A stretch of DNA of 64,000 bases, taken from contig JAZGTN010000064.1 of the NCBI GenBank assembly GCA_037783415.1, positions 3,335,001-3,399,000 on the forward strand, in the 5' to 3' direction. How positions within the stretch are numbered: the first letter of the stretch is position 1; every line of letters begins with the position of its first letter. This document shows positions 24,421-36,043 of this stretch, in pieces. Made by a program: the position numbers and the translations under genes. This DNA is from Leptasterias polaris (taxonomy: Eukaryota > Echinodermata > Asteroidea > Forcipulatida > Asteriidae). Below the pieces are notes generated by a model. That model had not been told where the DNA came from. It saw nothing but the letters and a program-made list of their open reading frames with translations, and ran no database searches.

Positions 24421-24840
24421 ACACAGTAAAAACTCTTTAGTCAGATTTGACTCAGATTTCGGTCTCAGAGGGCCCCACCCACTTCCGGGTCAGGCTGACT
24501 CGGAAAGTAGTTAAACATTGGGATATAAACATATATTATGCATAGTTTTGACAACTTTGGGGGTAATTTTGACACAGATGATCATACTGACCCAGAACAG
24601 GGTCAGACCCTACAGGACAAGGATCCGGGTCAATTTCGATTCCGAAATTTTTAGATTGAGTCTTTTCGGTCCAAGGGTTCCCGATCCACTTCCGGGTTAG
24701 GATGACCAGGAAAGTAGTTGAAAATTAGGATTCAAACATGTATGTTGCATAATATTGACCCATTTCTGGGTCAGGCTCTACAGGACCCCGATCTGGGTCA
24801 GTTCAGATTCCGAAGTTTTTAGATTGTGTCTTTTCCCATA
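24421..24840 (+). repeat. GACCC/GGGTC repeat, two tandem units (copy 2)
   Basis: It starts CACAGTAAAAACTC. It holds two related units, each with CCACTTCCGGGT (about 24478 and 24689), GGAAAGTAGTT, GACCCA...GGGTCA, CTACAGGAC, ATTCCGAA and TTTTTAGATTG..GTCTTTTC. The first unit has about 40 extra bases with GGGGGTAATTTTGACACAG. Confidence 0.75.
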
Positions 24841-25074
24841 CTATTATGCACATTTTCTGCACATACGTACTTCTGTATTTATTATGAGCAAAGGCACCAG
24901 TTACATTTTCACCAGGGTTTAAAAGTCAAATCAAAGTGGAGCATTATTTTTCGTGTGGAATTAATTACATCACTTTTAAAAGTACGCCGACGGGGAGATA
25001 AGAGACCAACCCAACATTGCTTTCTTAATGGCCGAATTGTGATGATTTTTGGGTAATGTAAATAATTATTATTG

Positions 25075-25301
25075 ACGTCCTGAGAAACGTTTCTGTAAGT
25101 AACGTTTCCCAGATTGTGCATTCCAATTACGGATTATTCTTCCTGCGTGGACATAAACCGCTCCGGATTTTCGGCGATATCTGAAAAACGCTAACACATT
25201 TTGAAATGAAATTTTCACTTGTTAGTTTTTTTGTATATATCTATATTTACATAGGATTAAATCAATCGAATGGTTCCAAAAACCAAAGGTATACTTTGCC
25301 T
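25075..25301 (+). mobile_element. TTAA-type MITE, 5'-truncated (copy C)
   Basis: It matches the right two thirds of the element at 32151-32549: GAGAAACGTTTCTG...CAGATTGTG, TTCTTCCTGCGTGGACATAA, TTTGAAATGAAATTTTCAC, and the end CCAAAGGTATACTTTGCCT followed by TTAA (25302-25305). The left end is missing. Confidence 0.75.
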
Positions 25302-25744
25302 TTAACGGATCTTTATAGGAATTCGTTTATTTGTTCTAAGAACACTAAGTATGTTTGCAGACATTCTACCAAATGTAGTGCTACATCAGCAAAGACGGGA
25401 AGATTTGGTATACCGAATCTTCCCATCTTTGCGGAGAAAGGGAAACAAAATAAAGCTTTCACCGTGTTGGCTTTGAAGGTTGTCGCAAGATAATGTTACA
25501 TAAGGTGGCATCCGTATCCAGATTATTCCAGTCCTAGATGTGAAACTGAAGTCTCGTTAATGTATGGGCATTTTGTGGCGTAGACTTATACGAGGAACTG
25601 ACAGGAACATACGAGCCAATAACCCGGAGTCGCCTCGGGCAGTAATTCCGTCGCTTTAACGCCGAAAAACGGACCAAATGGTGTGGAAACTTCACATCCG
25701 GTTTTAGATTTTCTATCGGTTTCGTTCGGGGGATAAAATAAGAG

Positions 25745-25900
25745 TTCGGTTATAACTCTGAATTACTTTGGGGGTCAGGGAATCTGGGTCACATGGGGTT
25801 CAAGGGTCAGTCTGGCCTGCGCTCTCAGTGGCAATCAAATATCTGACCCGGAATAATGGTCAAATCGACTCGGATCGGGTCATATAATCAAAACGGCCTC
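25745..25900. repeat. GACCC/GGGTC repeat, copy 3 (degraded)
   Basis: Words GGGGGTCAGGG, CTGGGTCACATGGGG, GGGTCAG, TGACCCGGAATAATGGTCAA and CGGGTCA occur within 150 bp. Confidence 0.5.
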
Positions 25901-25944
25901 TCACCCGGATATGTTGTGTTGTTTACGTTCTTACAATGTTCCAT

Positions 25945-26335
25945 GTGAATGATCTGTTGTCCATAAAGGGATATGTTAGACCTGTTTTAGATTACTGTGT
26001 TCCGTTGTAAAACAGAAATCTAAAAAAAAAAAAGTAAAAAGCATGTGAACAAATTGGAAGCTGTTCAAAAGAGGGAGTGTCGTAAAATGTTCTAACATCT
26101 ATAGAGATGCATTTTAAGTGTGTGCAATCTTGAAACCCTTGAGAATCGAAGAGGCAAACTGTGTAGAGTTTTGCTCTGTCAATTGATGAATCCCATCACA
26201 TGTGCAGAAATTGGCTACCTCTCCAAAGAAGCCGTCCATTTAATTTTAAGACACGTCCCCCCAAAATGACCAACACAAATGTCGTGCTGTACGTGACAAG
26301 CAAAGTGCAATCCCACAAATTGTCAGTCTTTTAAA
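25945..26335 (+). pseudogene. LINE pol C-terminal fragment
   Basis: Frames split by frameshifts and stops read KGYVRPVLDYCVP (about 25969), VNKLEAVQKRECRKMF (about 26048) and LETLENRRGKLCRVLLCQLM (about 26130). These match the usual block after the RT domain in Rex/CR1-type LINEs (YVRPVLEY..VW, LE.VQ.RAAR, LETLE.RR). Multiple stops make it dead. It carries no catalytic motifs. Confidence 0.75.
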
Positions 26336-26503
26336 TGTATTTTAATTTTTTTTCATTATTCTCGTTTAATTTGTTTGTGGTATGAATGTTATAGTTCGAC
26401 CTTCTGTTTGTTTCCAATGTAAATTTCGACAATGTACACATTGTTTCTAATTTTGATAGTAAATTTTGTTGGATGTATCTTGAAACAAATTTAAAGTTAA
26501 CAT

Positions 26504-26565
26504 GTGCAATTTCAGGTAACTGTGCAATTTCAGGTAACTGTGCAATTTCAGGTAACTGTGATACT
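26504..26565 (+). repeat. 18-bp tandem repeat, about 3.5 copies
   Basis: The unit GTGCAATTTCAGGTAACT is repeated; on the minus strand it encodes QLPEIA repeats, an artefact. Confidence 0.95.
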
Positions 26566-26599
26566 TGTTTTAAATAAACCATCTTTAAATTAAATTGAT

Positions 26600-26786
26600 T
26601 ATCGCCATAAAATACGGCGATGACGCAATAAAATACGACAATATAACGCAAATGTTTGACGATATAACGCAATAATTTTGGTGATATAACGCAATAAATG
26701 CGGCAATATAACGCAAAAGTACAGCGAATTATCGCAATAGTACGGCGATATATCGCAATAGTACGGCGATATATCGCAATAGTACG
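26600..26786 (+). repeat. ~21-bp minisatellite, GCGATATATCGC unit
   Basis: About nine units near GCGATATATCGCAATAGTAC; the last copies are identical and the first ones diverged (ATAACGC variants). Each unit contains the palindrome GCGATATATCGC. The minus-strand ORF (26331-26864) with RTIAIYR heptads simply translates this array. Confidence 0.9.
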
Positions 26787-27650
26787 GTTCTCTGTAATAG
26801 GAACTGGCGAATATGAGCCACCGTAATTTTCCTCTTGGACAGAATCCCCTCCCCCCCCCCCCACGAAAATCCTACGCGATGTCTCCTCATGCCTGAGGAG
26901 TCCTTAGTTCCGTTACCAAATCCTCAATCAAAAAATAACAACAAATAGTTTTTCCAAATTGACGATTTCACAGTGCTAATCTCCCCCCCCCCCCTCCCCG
27001 CAACTGGAAACTGCTTTGACACACCTTTAAAGACCACAGTCCGTATTTTAATCTTCACTCTCCACTAATAACAATAATGTCTTCAGTGCACGAAGGTCAT
27101 GGCTTCAGTCACAATGGGAGGTGAACGACCCGCTTCATCCGTTGTGCAGTTGTCTCCAAGGCTTTACTGTACTCAACGAAAACACATTAGCAGTTACTGT
27201 TGTTACCATGACTTTCATCTCGCAACGGGGGGAAAACCATACATACACATAAAACAATTTAATTTGATAAACAAGTTACACAGAGCCATGAACGAAAAAC
27301 TTTAACCACAATGGTGGGTTGTATACAGAGAGTGAAAGCTACTTTTCAAAGATGAATTCACTCTAAGCATGGGGCATTCAGTGTACACTCTAGCCATGAT
27401 TCCATCTAACAAAACGCAATTACAGATTGCTAACGTAATAATCTCGAGAGAAAACATTTTTTTTACCGATTAAAATTTAAAAAAATTATAAGACAATTTG
27501 ACAATAGTTTCAATTAAGTCCGTGATTTGTTTTTGCTGTAAGCCGAAATAGATAAAGGAAAATGCAACAAACCCACCTTGTATAATGTATTCATAATTAT
27601 TTTTATTTTGAGTTTTTTTGTGTGACCTGAAGTGAAAAATACTATACAAT
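26787..27650. other. Unassigned DNA with two C-tracts
   Basis: Twelve C at 26851-26862 and twelve at 26983-26994. No gene supported. Confidence 0.45.
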
Positions 27651-28056
27651 AGGTTTTTCCGGCAATAAGCGGCAATAAACGTCGCGTTATTCCCTTTCGC
27701 CGCAAAATGTGAAGCTCCTCAAACAGCCGTCCAATTTCACCCAAAGTTGAAGCAAATGTTATGCTTTGTCATGTGATTCAAAGTATTACACATTCAATTT
27801 ATCAAGTCACTCGAACATCATTCAAATTCACAGCAGCTTTTCACAGAAATATGTTGTGCCCACTCTGTTAAATTGAATGCCGATTTCGCATGGCTAAAAC
27901 AAATAATATTATAAGTTAAACTGAATTTACTGCTATATGAAATTCGCACGCTTAAAAGTAATACTGAATGGCAGTTTCAGATGGAAGACGCACAATCTCA
28001 TTACTGGTATTAAGTGAAAAAGGCAGGAATTTTGCAACAAATTGGCGGGAAAACCT
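27651..28056. mobile_element. Non-autonomous TIR element, AGGTTTTTCCGG ends
   Basis: The left end AGGTTTTTCCGGCAA and right end TTGGCGGGAAAACCT are imperfect inverted repeats resembling those at 512-1055. The 406-bp interior is non-coding and AT-rich with CATTCAA motifs. Confidence 0.45.
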
Positions 28057-28605
28057 ATACTATTAATAAGTAATCTAAAAGATGGTTGAACGAAAAGACG
28101 TATAGTAAAATGAAATACAAAATAGACTTGACCTTATTTAATTTTCGTCAAGAGAAAACTTTGATGATAAACAATTGTAAATGAAATGCCAGTTAAAGAT
28201 GTGGGGGAAAAAATAAGAAAATAAGCCTCTTACTATTCGGTTGTGATCATAATTTTGCTCTCAGTTAAGCCCGAAGGTTGATAAAGCCGCAAGAGGCCGT
28301 GTTCTTCACAATTGGCCCCGCAGAATCCTTTTGCGTTTGCAGTTTGGCTCTGTTCAACGAGTTTGGCCTTGGGCGTTGATTTTCTAACACTGGCTCGTAC
28401 CGACGCTTGCCATAATCATATCTAAATTTCTTCAACGGTCATGGATATTCTATTAGTCATACTTTGTGTGTGTTTGTGTGGTTTTTTATTTATTATATTT
28501 CATTATTTTTATGATTATTATGTTTTTTCTGTAATTGTTGTTATAAATAAATGGCGGCCCTAAAATGTTGTGCCGCAGAATTAAACTATTCAATGGGAAT
28601 ATTAG
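28057..28605. other. Unassigned DNA
   Basis: Nothing supported; T-rich low complexity near 28480-28530. Confidence 0.4.
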
Positions 28606-28968
28606 CAAACTTTATGTATTATACTGGACTGGTAGAGCTGGCAAAAAAAGTCACAGAGACTGTTCATGTTTTGTTTCAATTTGTATATGCTCGTATCGGT
28701 TTTTTATTTTATTGAATTTTTGTGTTTCACATAGATTTCTATATAGGCCTAATAGCTATATTTGTGGACCTTATACTGTGGAATTGATGTAAAATTGTTT
28801 TGTGTGTTTGTTGTTGTTGAATAAATGAAGCTGTGTAGCTTCAAAGCAAGAGAAAACAAAAAAATAAAAAATTAAATGTTCTAGTAAGAACTTAATAATC
28901 AGTAACCTTTTGGTCTAAAATTAAACAATTATGTTTTTTAACCTTACAAATCCTGAATAATACCTTTA
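28606..28968. mobile_element. Possible diverged MITE related to 54634-54890
   Basis: The left part TATGTATTATACTGGACTGG then TAGAGCTGGC resembles TGTTATACAGGATTGGTAGA at 54639. The right part CAAATCCTGAATAATACC resembles the inverse end. The interior includes an AATAAA word near 28820 and is more diverged. Confidence 0.4.
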
Positions 28969-30421
28969 AATGTTCTTGTTCATTTTATAATATGGGAGAT
29001 GCTATTTGGGGAAAGTGTAAGGAAGCATACTTGTTTTAATGGTTGTTATTGTTTGGATATAGTAATACAGTACACGTCATAGTTTTGAAGTGAACACACA
29101 TGCGTGTAACCCCTAGTATTCAACAAAAGCAGATAGTGTAACCAGCCAGTTAGAATCTGCCCCAAAATGTTGTTGCTTCTGTCCCAAATGCAGCCAACAA
29201 TTTTGAAGAACTAAAAAGAGCAGATCATAGGCCTATAACATAACAGTTGGTGTTTTGAGTGGATATTTTCAAGCACACATTGTAGAACCCAGAAGAGTTG
29301 ATAATGGTGAAACTAAAATGTATATATAATATATATTTTTCAATTCAAACTCATTACCTTCATCTATTAAGTTAGCGCATACATGAAAGTCTAAGCGATA
29401 ACCAAGACAGTTTTTCTCATTTTTTGCACACTCAATTTCATTGGAAAACAAAGTACACAGGTCCGCAGTTCGTTTTCCTCTGAGCTAAACACCAAACTTT
29501 GTGTTCATAATCATTTTGAAAAGCAAACCAATCTAATTGAAAAGTACAATTTAACATGTAGGCCTATATCTCGATGAACATCAATCTTTGGCCTACTGGT
29601 GTATCGTCCCCCCCCCCCCCCCCAGCCAGGAGTGCATTGCCCACACGTCTCTGCACCCAAATATTATTCACGAATATTTGTTCATATTTATAAACAGCTT
29701 GTGCATTTTTCTTTCTGTTTTTACTGCATTTTGTTCAACCTGTTTTACTATAGTGAGATGCACAAAGGACCCTTTTATTTATCGATTGGGGAACGTAATC
29801 CTAGGAGGCGATCCGGGGGAAAGATTGCCTCCTTGCATTTAACACAGACATTACCTCGCTCTTAAAATAATGGACTCTTCGGAAAAACACTAGTACGAGT
29901 CGCAAGTCCCATTGGTCCGAAAGCCCATTTGTGTCGCTCAAGCAGAAATCCAATTCGCAGTGATGGGATCACGTGATCTCTTTAAAGGGGAACGACCTGG
30001 TGAGTTTGTGATTATTTTTGGTATAAAGGTCAGAACAATTAAAACAAAAGCTCTCCCTTTGCGAGGTTCATACAGGCACACCGATCATCAACGATTATAG
30101 ACATGTTACAACGGGATGATTGTTTTCGTCTGTGGGGGAAAAATGATTTCGTTATGTCCGTCGTTCGTGCGCAGGATACCAGAAACTTAATCAACAAGTA
30201 TTCCCATTTGGGCGTCGTTGCTTTTACCATGCTCTTAGACAAACTTTGCTGACCAAAATTAACCGAGTCTGGCTGTACTTCTCTAGTACTGTGTGAGGTA
30301 AATGCCACGACCACACCGACCTTAAAAGCTAATTAAATACAATGGAACCCGTAGAGTTCTGTAATAAAAACAAGTGAACAAAAGGTGGCTGGGTGTTAAT
30401 ATTGGGGAGGAATGCAATATG
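28969..30421. other. Unassigned DNA
   Basis: Contains 16 C at 29608-29623. Short ORFs on both strands at 29588-30314 have no domain. Confidence 0.4.
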
Positions 30422-30425
30422 TTAA

Positions 30426-30645
30426 AGGTAGGGTCATAGACTGGTAAGTACCCCAACAGTAAATTACCAGAAAAACCATAGTTATAGTGAGAAAAAGCAC
30501 TGCAGCCATTGAGTGTTGATAGTATAAATTGTTTTGAGAATGAATTCCTTTCAAAGCAATATGGTTTGAATCCATGTTCAAATCAAAAACATTTGAATGT
30601 GAGAAACGATTCATGCATGAATATTGTGTCCATTCGCAAATGCTG
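30426..30645 (+). mobile_element. TTAA-type MITE fragment (copy D)
   Basis: It follows TTAA (30422-30425) and begins AGGTAGGGTCATAGACTGGT. Internally it has GTTGATAGTATAAATTGTTT and GTGAGAAACGATTC, which are shared with the other copies. No matching right end was found, so it is truncated or diverged. Confidence 0.6.
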
Positions 30646-31950
30646 CTATCAGATATGAGAATGGTACCCCGCTTAAGCGTTGATGGATTCGACGTTCTTG
30701 TGAAAATACCGTGACAATTTATTTGTTTGTTTGTATGGTTTTTTGAGTGTGTGTTTTTTCTGTTTTCTCCAGCTAAAACTTTAACATGTGACTTTTTTTG
30801 TATCTTTTGATAATTTTGTCTACAAATCAGCATTATATTGGCGAAATCCCCATCTCTAAATAGGGGGTTACTGTGTGCTGAATCTATAGTGTAACCCCAG
30901 GGGGTTCCAAGGTACAAAGAGGTTACACGTTCATTCATGAGTTACCTCTTGTTTCATTTTGCATTCCTGCTTTATTACTCCCAGAATAAGTCAGTATTTA
31001 CACAACTATTCGTGCATTTTGGGGGGAAAAAATTGCCCAACAGTTGACAATGGTACTATAGAACAACTGAACAACCTGTTGATATTATTTACCATTAATT
31101 ATTCAAAAAACAAACGACGACTATAGAATCAAGACTGAATCGAAAGACAGAAGATCCATTAGGTCATTAGTATCGGCTTTTTATTTATGTAACCATTTTG
31201 ATTTATGTAACATTTATTGCGAGATTGATATCTTCGTGAACATAGTCTCAAGCACGCCAATACGTCGCAGAACAAATAGGTCCAAAGTTCAGCGGAACTG
31301 CACGTCGTGGCTCATTTAATTTAATAGTCTAATTAGTACGATACTGTATGTAGTCACGTTTCTAAAACATTATTTTGACGTTTTAATATTAACTTTTAAA
31401 GTAAAAGAAACTTTGATTAATTGAACCAATAATGTCCGTATGACGAGAGAAAACACAGACCTGACTTTAGCTTCCAATGTTTGCTTAAAAACAGGGCGAA
31501 TGTGCAGATTTTTAAAACGATGTCACCAATTTGTTTCATTTTCAAAGCTGACAATTATATTGTATTAAGCATCTGAAAGAGTTTGTATAAAAAACGACCG
31601 ACAGTGGCAATATTTGTCACCTGATTTGTCACCTTTATGGGAAATAGTAATAGTAAAATAATATTAATAAGTGTTCTTTCGAGTGCACCATTATACAAAA
31701 GCTGTTTAATGGAGGGGTTAGCTCTAAAAAAAAATAGCTGTTTTTCTGGACATTTCGACTAGTGTGCTTTCATCAGGAGACATGGCTCAAACTCTTCTCA
31801 GATCCAACAAGTCTCTTGAAAACTGGAAAAACCTGATGTACTCGAAAAAAAAAAAACTAATTAGATTATTGGATTAGGCCTATGCAAAGCATAATATGTT
31901 ATCCTAAATAATATTAACATGCCAGATGGGGGTGCTTTTATACTGGAATT
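30646..31950. other. Unassigned DNA
   Basis: No supported feature. A 180-residue minus-strand ORF starting at 30938 partly translates the adjacent MITE and has no domain. Confidence 0.4.
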
Positions 31951-32140
31951 GGGCCCAAATTCATACAGCTGCTTAGCAGAAAAGTTTGCTAAACATCTTC
32001 CTGCTTAGTAGAAATGAGCAGGATAACAGTCACAGATGGTACAAGTGACATGGCTTTTTGGCTGGTAACCTTATTCTGATAAGCATATTCATGTTGCGCT
32101 TAGCCTTTTCTTTTAAAGGCAGCTCCATGAAATTTTGCCC
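31951..32140. mobile_element. Short MITE, GGGCCC family (second copy)
   Basis: It begins GGGCCCAAATTCATACAGCT and ends with the near inverse (GGCAGCTCCATGAAATTTTG then CCC). It is about 190 bp, has internal GCTTAG motifs, and is non-coding. It ends about 10 bp before the next MITE. Confidence 0.75.
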
Positions 32141-32150
32141 TGGTATTTAA

Positions 32151-32549
32151 AGGGAAGGTGTACGTTTGGTAATCACTCTTAGAATTATTGGCAATAAAAA
32201 CATTATTTGTTAGAAGCCTACAGCAGATTTCGATTGTATAAAGCGTTTTGAGAAAAACTTCACTTCGAAGTTTTGTGGTTATGTGTAAAAATATATCAGT
32301 CTTTATGCCACAAATTTGAATCTGAGAAGCGTTTCTGTCAGAAACGCTTCTCAGATTGTGTACTCCTGTTAGGGATCATTCTTCCTGCGTGGACATAATT
32401 TTATTCGCTCCAGATTTTTGGTGGTATCTCAAAAACGCAACCACCTTTTGAAATGAAATGTTCACATGTTAGTTTTATTGTATATATCAACATGTATATA
32501 GGATTAAAGCAATCGAACGCTTCCAAAAACCCAAAGGTGTACCTTGGCT
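32151..32549 (+). mobile_element. TTAA-flanked MITE with perfect internal hairpin (copy E)
   Basis: 399 bp, flanked by TTAA at 32147-32150 and 32550-32553, with ends AGGGAAGGTGTACGTTTGG and CCAAAGGTGTACCTTGGCT. A perfect internal inverted repeat at 32319-32357 has 19-bp arms and a one-base centre. It shares TTCTTCCTGCGTGGACATAA with the copies at 25075 and 42508. Confidence 0.9.
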
Positions 32550-33024
32550 TTAACCGGACACAAATTATTTTCCCCGCCTACCTTTATGGGGAGTTTGGGA
32601 TGGGTTTAATATGAGCTCGACGTCCACGGCCAGCCTATGATGATGTTATCCAAACAGTACTCGTATACACTGTCCATTTGTGAGTCATGTAACAACCAAT
32701 TTGTACCGTTCTTCAATTAGCATTGACCGCCCTGACCTTATGAATGCAAACGGTCGTCGATTTGTGTTGTTATCTTTCACCCTCCCTCCGGTGTACGTTC
32801 TTCCTCAATGCAAACTTAACTGCTGTTTACTGCCAATGTTTGTTGCCTGCGCTGAAATACAAAACTTGTTTTGTGTGTGTGTGAATGGCATCTATGATTC
32901 CCGGGGTACGGATAGTATTGAACAACTAGTTGAATAAATGCAGTATAGCTTTACATGATAGCTCTCTGATGGTTCTGTTCTGAGGAATCTCCCCGCATAA
33001 CGTATGGTTGAATTAAACTCTAAA
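32550..33024. other. Unassigned spacer
   Basis: An 85-residue plus-strand ORF (32680-32937) has no domain. Nothing supported. Confidence 0.4.
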
Positions 33025-33240
33025 GACTACCGGGTCAGGAGTGACCTGGATCCCTGGTCCCATGGGGACTGACCAGGAAACTGGTTTTTACAAATGGGAC
33101 TTAAACTCAGATTCTGCGCCAGCTTGACCCATTTATTGGTCATTTCGTTCATTTTAACACAGATTCCGGGTCACAATGATCCAGAATTAGATCACACACC
33201 CCCCCCCCCCCCCCCCCCCCCGGACCTGGAACCAGGCTAA
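33025..33240. repeat. GACCC/GGGTC repeat, copy 4, with 23-C tract
   Basis: Words CCGGGTCAGGAGTGACC, GACTGACCAGGAAAC, CTTGACCCATTTATTGGTCA and CCGGGTCACAATGATCC. A 23-base C-run at 33199-33221 is the longest in the window. Confidence 0.65.
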
Positions 33241-34233
33241 AGCTACGGTAACCATTTAAACCCCGAAATCCCCATTCGGTTGGCTTGTGGAAGAAAATAC
33301 ATCTATCTATGAGTTTTAAGCAAACATATTCTTTTTGATTTGATTAACCTTCTCAAGGGAACAACATTCAAGAGAGCCCTTGCATGTGACATCACAAGGC
33401 CAAACAGCGCCCTCACTGATGAGGTCAATTTAGACTTATCATTTGCTGGGAATTGTGCCCAGCACGTACCCGCGTGCACGTTGCCTGATTTGACCTCAGC
33501 GATGGCGGCAAATGCAAAAATGGCTGCATGTTTTGATGTCATTTTATTATCATGTATTACACCGTTAATCCTTGTAAATAAAAAGGTACTCCAACACATT
33601 ATTTGTTTCATAATTTTGTATAATTTGTTCTTATTATGAAAGTGCTGTGTTTCAGATGGAAAGCTTCTATCGGGAGACTAAAAAGGCACTTCCACAATCT
33701 GCATACGAACAAAGGTCGATTTCAAAAAGAACTGAGATTCATCTTAGGATGAAATTCAGTATAATCGTAAAGATTTGTATTGTGATATCACACTTTGCTT
33801 AGCAATTAAGATGGATTTGCTCTTAAGATCAATTTTAACTATTTGTGAAAACTCATTTTACCGTGTCATTATCAGTCTCTTCGATCAAAATAACATATCG
33901 CGTAGTGTGCGCGACTGGTCGACTGAGCTTAAGCTATACAACGTTGATTTCTACACCGAACATTCCCCTTCTTCTTCAAGGATTCAAAAAGAAAATTCCA
34001 ATGAAGAATTCACGCACGCCCTTACTCAGAACTTCCGTTAGCGGAAGGTTTTGTCATAAAATTATGTCCGGGCCTTGACAAAATGTAGCCTCGTTTGACA
34101 AGATTTCACCAGGAAACTCGGACAGTACAAAACTTGGGTGTCCTTTCACACGTGGTACACGAGGTGCATTATGTAATATTTTGCTTAATATTGTAATATT
34201 TTGCTTAATTGCCCTGGTGTGAAAAGGGCTTAA
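33241..34233. other. Unassigned DNA
   Basis: ORFs of about 100 residues on both strands at 33303-33639 mirror each other and have no domain. No gene supported. Confidence 0.4.
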
Positions 34234-34552
34234 AGGGTGTGTACAACATTGAATGGTAAGAATGAAAATATAAATGTTCACAGATTTGCACATAACTTAC
34301 ATGGTATAAAGATGGTCATGGTGGAAATGCCATAGTTTTTAAGAAATGAGTAAAATAATAGTCTTTATCCTGCAGGATAAAATCCGATGTTTGAAAAGAA
34401 GTTAAAACACATAAGGGTTTTTTCAATGTTTCCTCATGACTCCGAAGACCGATTTAGCTTAAACTTTCACAGGTTTGTTATTTCATGTATATGTTGGGTC
34501 ACATCAAGTTTGGATACAGGTCTTTGGCAATTACCAATGTTGTACACACCCT
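34234..34552 (+). mobile_element. TTAA-flanked MITE with perfect TIRs (copy F)
   Basis: 319 bp, flanked by TTAA at 34230-34233 and 34553-34556. The 18-base ends AGGGTGTGTACAACATTG and CAATGTTGTACACACCCT are exact inverse copies, the best preserved in the window. It shares TTTCACAGGTTTGTTATTTC and ATGTTGGGT with the copies inside the LINE. Confidence 0.9.
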
Positions 34553-35159
34553 TTAAGTAACCAAAGCTATAACATGAATGTTTGAGATATTGGCCGGGGT
34601 TCCCCCAGAGGAGGAGCAGCGGACGCGGGTAAATAAATTGGCACCGTGCCGAGCAAGTGTCACACACGCTGTCAACGCCAATGTGTGACAACACGACGCG
34701 GATACATTAGCCCCCCGTATTAAAGTGAAACATTCATTATGTAATTTGCAAGTGATGCTTTGGTACACGGTAGGTATCGCTATCCAAACATGACAGGTCG
34801 CACTGTCAGGTGGCGTTAAAGATGAATAAATAGGCCTCTCTGCTTAACCGTGAATTTTTCGTGAACCAGTTCTTGGAATGCCGACTGACATTTTGCAAAC
34901 AACTTGACTTTTCTTAATTTTCAAATAATTTTTATTCTGACCTTTTTATCTTCCTTCCCTGCTTTGCTAGACGTTAATGAATAGCCATAACGTCATCGTG
35001 ATGAGGATTAAGTATTGACTTCGAAGACAGGTTGTATATAACATAGAATTCAAAAATAAAGACAGCCAACAGAAGTTGAACTCTGAGAGAAATATAAATA
35101 GCTAGCATGCCTTCAGCCGTATCCGTACCATGGTCCCAACCGTCGTTGGATTAACTTAC
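34553..35159. other. Unassigned DNA (intron if the next call is right)
   Basis: No supported feature. Confidence 0.35.
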
Positions 35160-35197
35160 ATTTCGTCGATAATTTGAGGCCTCCCGCCCTCTCTCAT
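35160..35197 (-). CDS. Possible first coding exon (partial), unknown product
   Basis: On the minus strand an ATG (35195-35197) with G at -3 opens MREGGRPQIIDE, and the exon ends at 35160 directly before a consensus donor GTAAGT (35154-35159). The same frame stays open upstream to about 35311 and reads DDEEELSDRFERNP then TRQPPADDHFERE, which is acidic, Arg-rich and protein-like. So the coding part may instead be longer with an unseen acceptor. The surrounding 35.15-35.55 kb is GC- and CpG-richer than its neighbours, as at an invertebrate promoter. No family is recognised and no second exon was found. Confidence 0.25.
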
Positions 35198-35314
35198 TTC
35201 GCGCTCAAAGTGATCGTCTGCGGGCGGCTGTCGGGTGGGATTCCGTTCAAAGCGGTCACTGAGCTCTTCTTCATCATCACCGGCCCGGCAGCCCAAATAA
35301 CAAATTGGAATTCA

Positions 35315-36043
35315 TGCTTTATAGCACGCAAAAGGGACGCTAGATAACCGGCCTTTCCGATTGAGAAGATTCACCTCCGACCTTATTAACTGGTGCACGT
35401 ACGGATTAGTGTTGCTTCAGTAGAAACACGCCCACCAGCTACTGTCGAGTGATATCTTCTTATGTGCAATGACATATGCAGATCGGCCCCGCGAATTGAC
35501 CAATGAAATCCATTGACTGTAACACCCGGAGTGTCCTATATTCCAAGCTAAGATCCAGCCAGGGTGCCAGACTACGGGCAGTTATGCATGTTTACTTGCG
35601 GAATAAACTGTATTTGCAGTGTCAACATGACCAAGCAATATATAGCCGTAACTCACAGGCGTCAGTTTGAATTCAAAAGGCTATTTGATGTATTAGTTAT
35701 TCGTGTTTGTTTGTAATTTTGCATTAGATATTTGAAGCTGAACTTAGGCCTAAATAAAGAGTGTGCTGATCGTGCCATTGTAGAAAATTGAATTGAAGCG
35801 GTACATCTTCCCCAAACATTGGTGTCGAAAGTGGTTATTGACAAAAAGTACACAAATGTTCATCATCGAATACAAACAACAAACGTGTATAAATAAAAAA
35901 CCATAATTAGTTTCAGACTAAAACCTCGCTTATATTGAAATGACCAGTACCAATATACTGCAGCGAAACATTGCCGTTTGAATTAATGTTCAAGTCGATA
36001 ACTAGAACTTTGGAACCCCCCCAAATCACCATTGTTAACTTCG
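35315..36043. other. Unassigned DNA; possible promoter in its first part
   Basis: Moderately CpG-rich to about 35560, then AT-rich. No defined site. Confidence 0.3.

Noticed and set aside
26331..26864. 177-codon minus-strand ORF with RTIAIY and QLPEIA repeats
   Set aside because: Explained by the 21-bp and 18-bp tandem arrays.
30396..30938. 180-codon minus-strand ORF
   Set aside because: Half lies in a MITE fragment and the rest is AT-rich with no recognisable domain.
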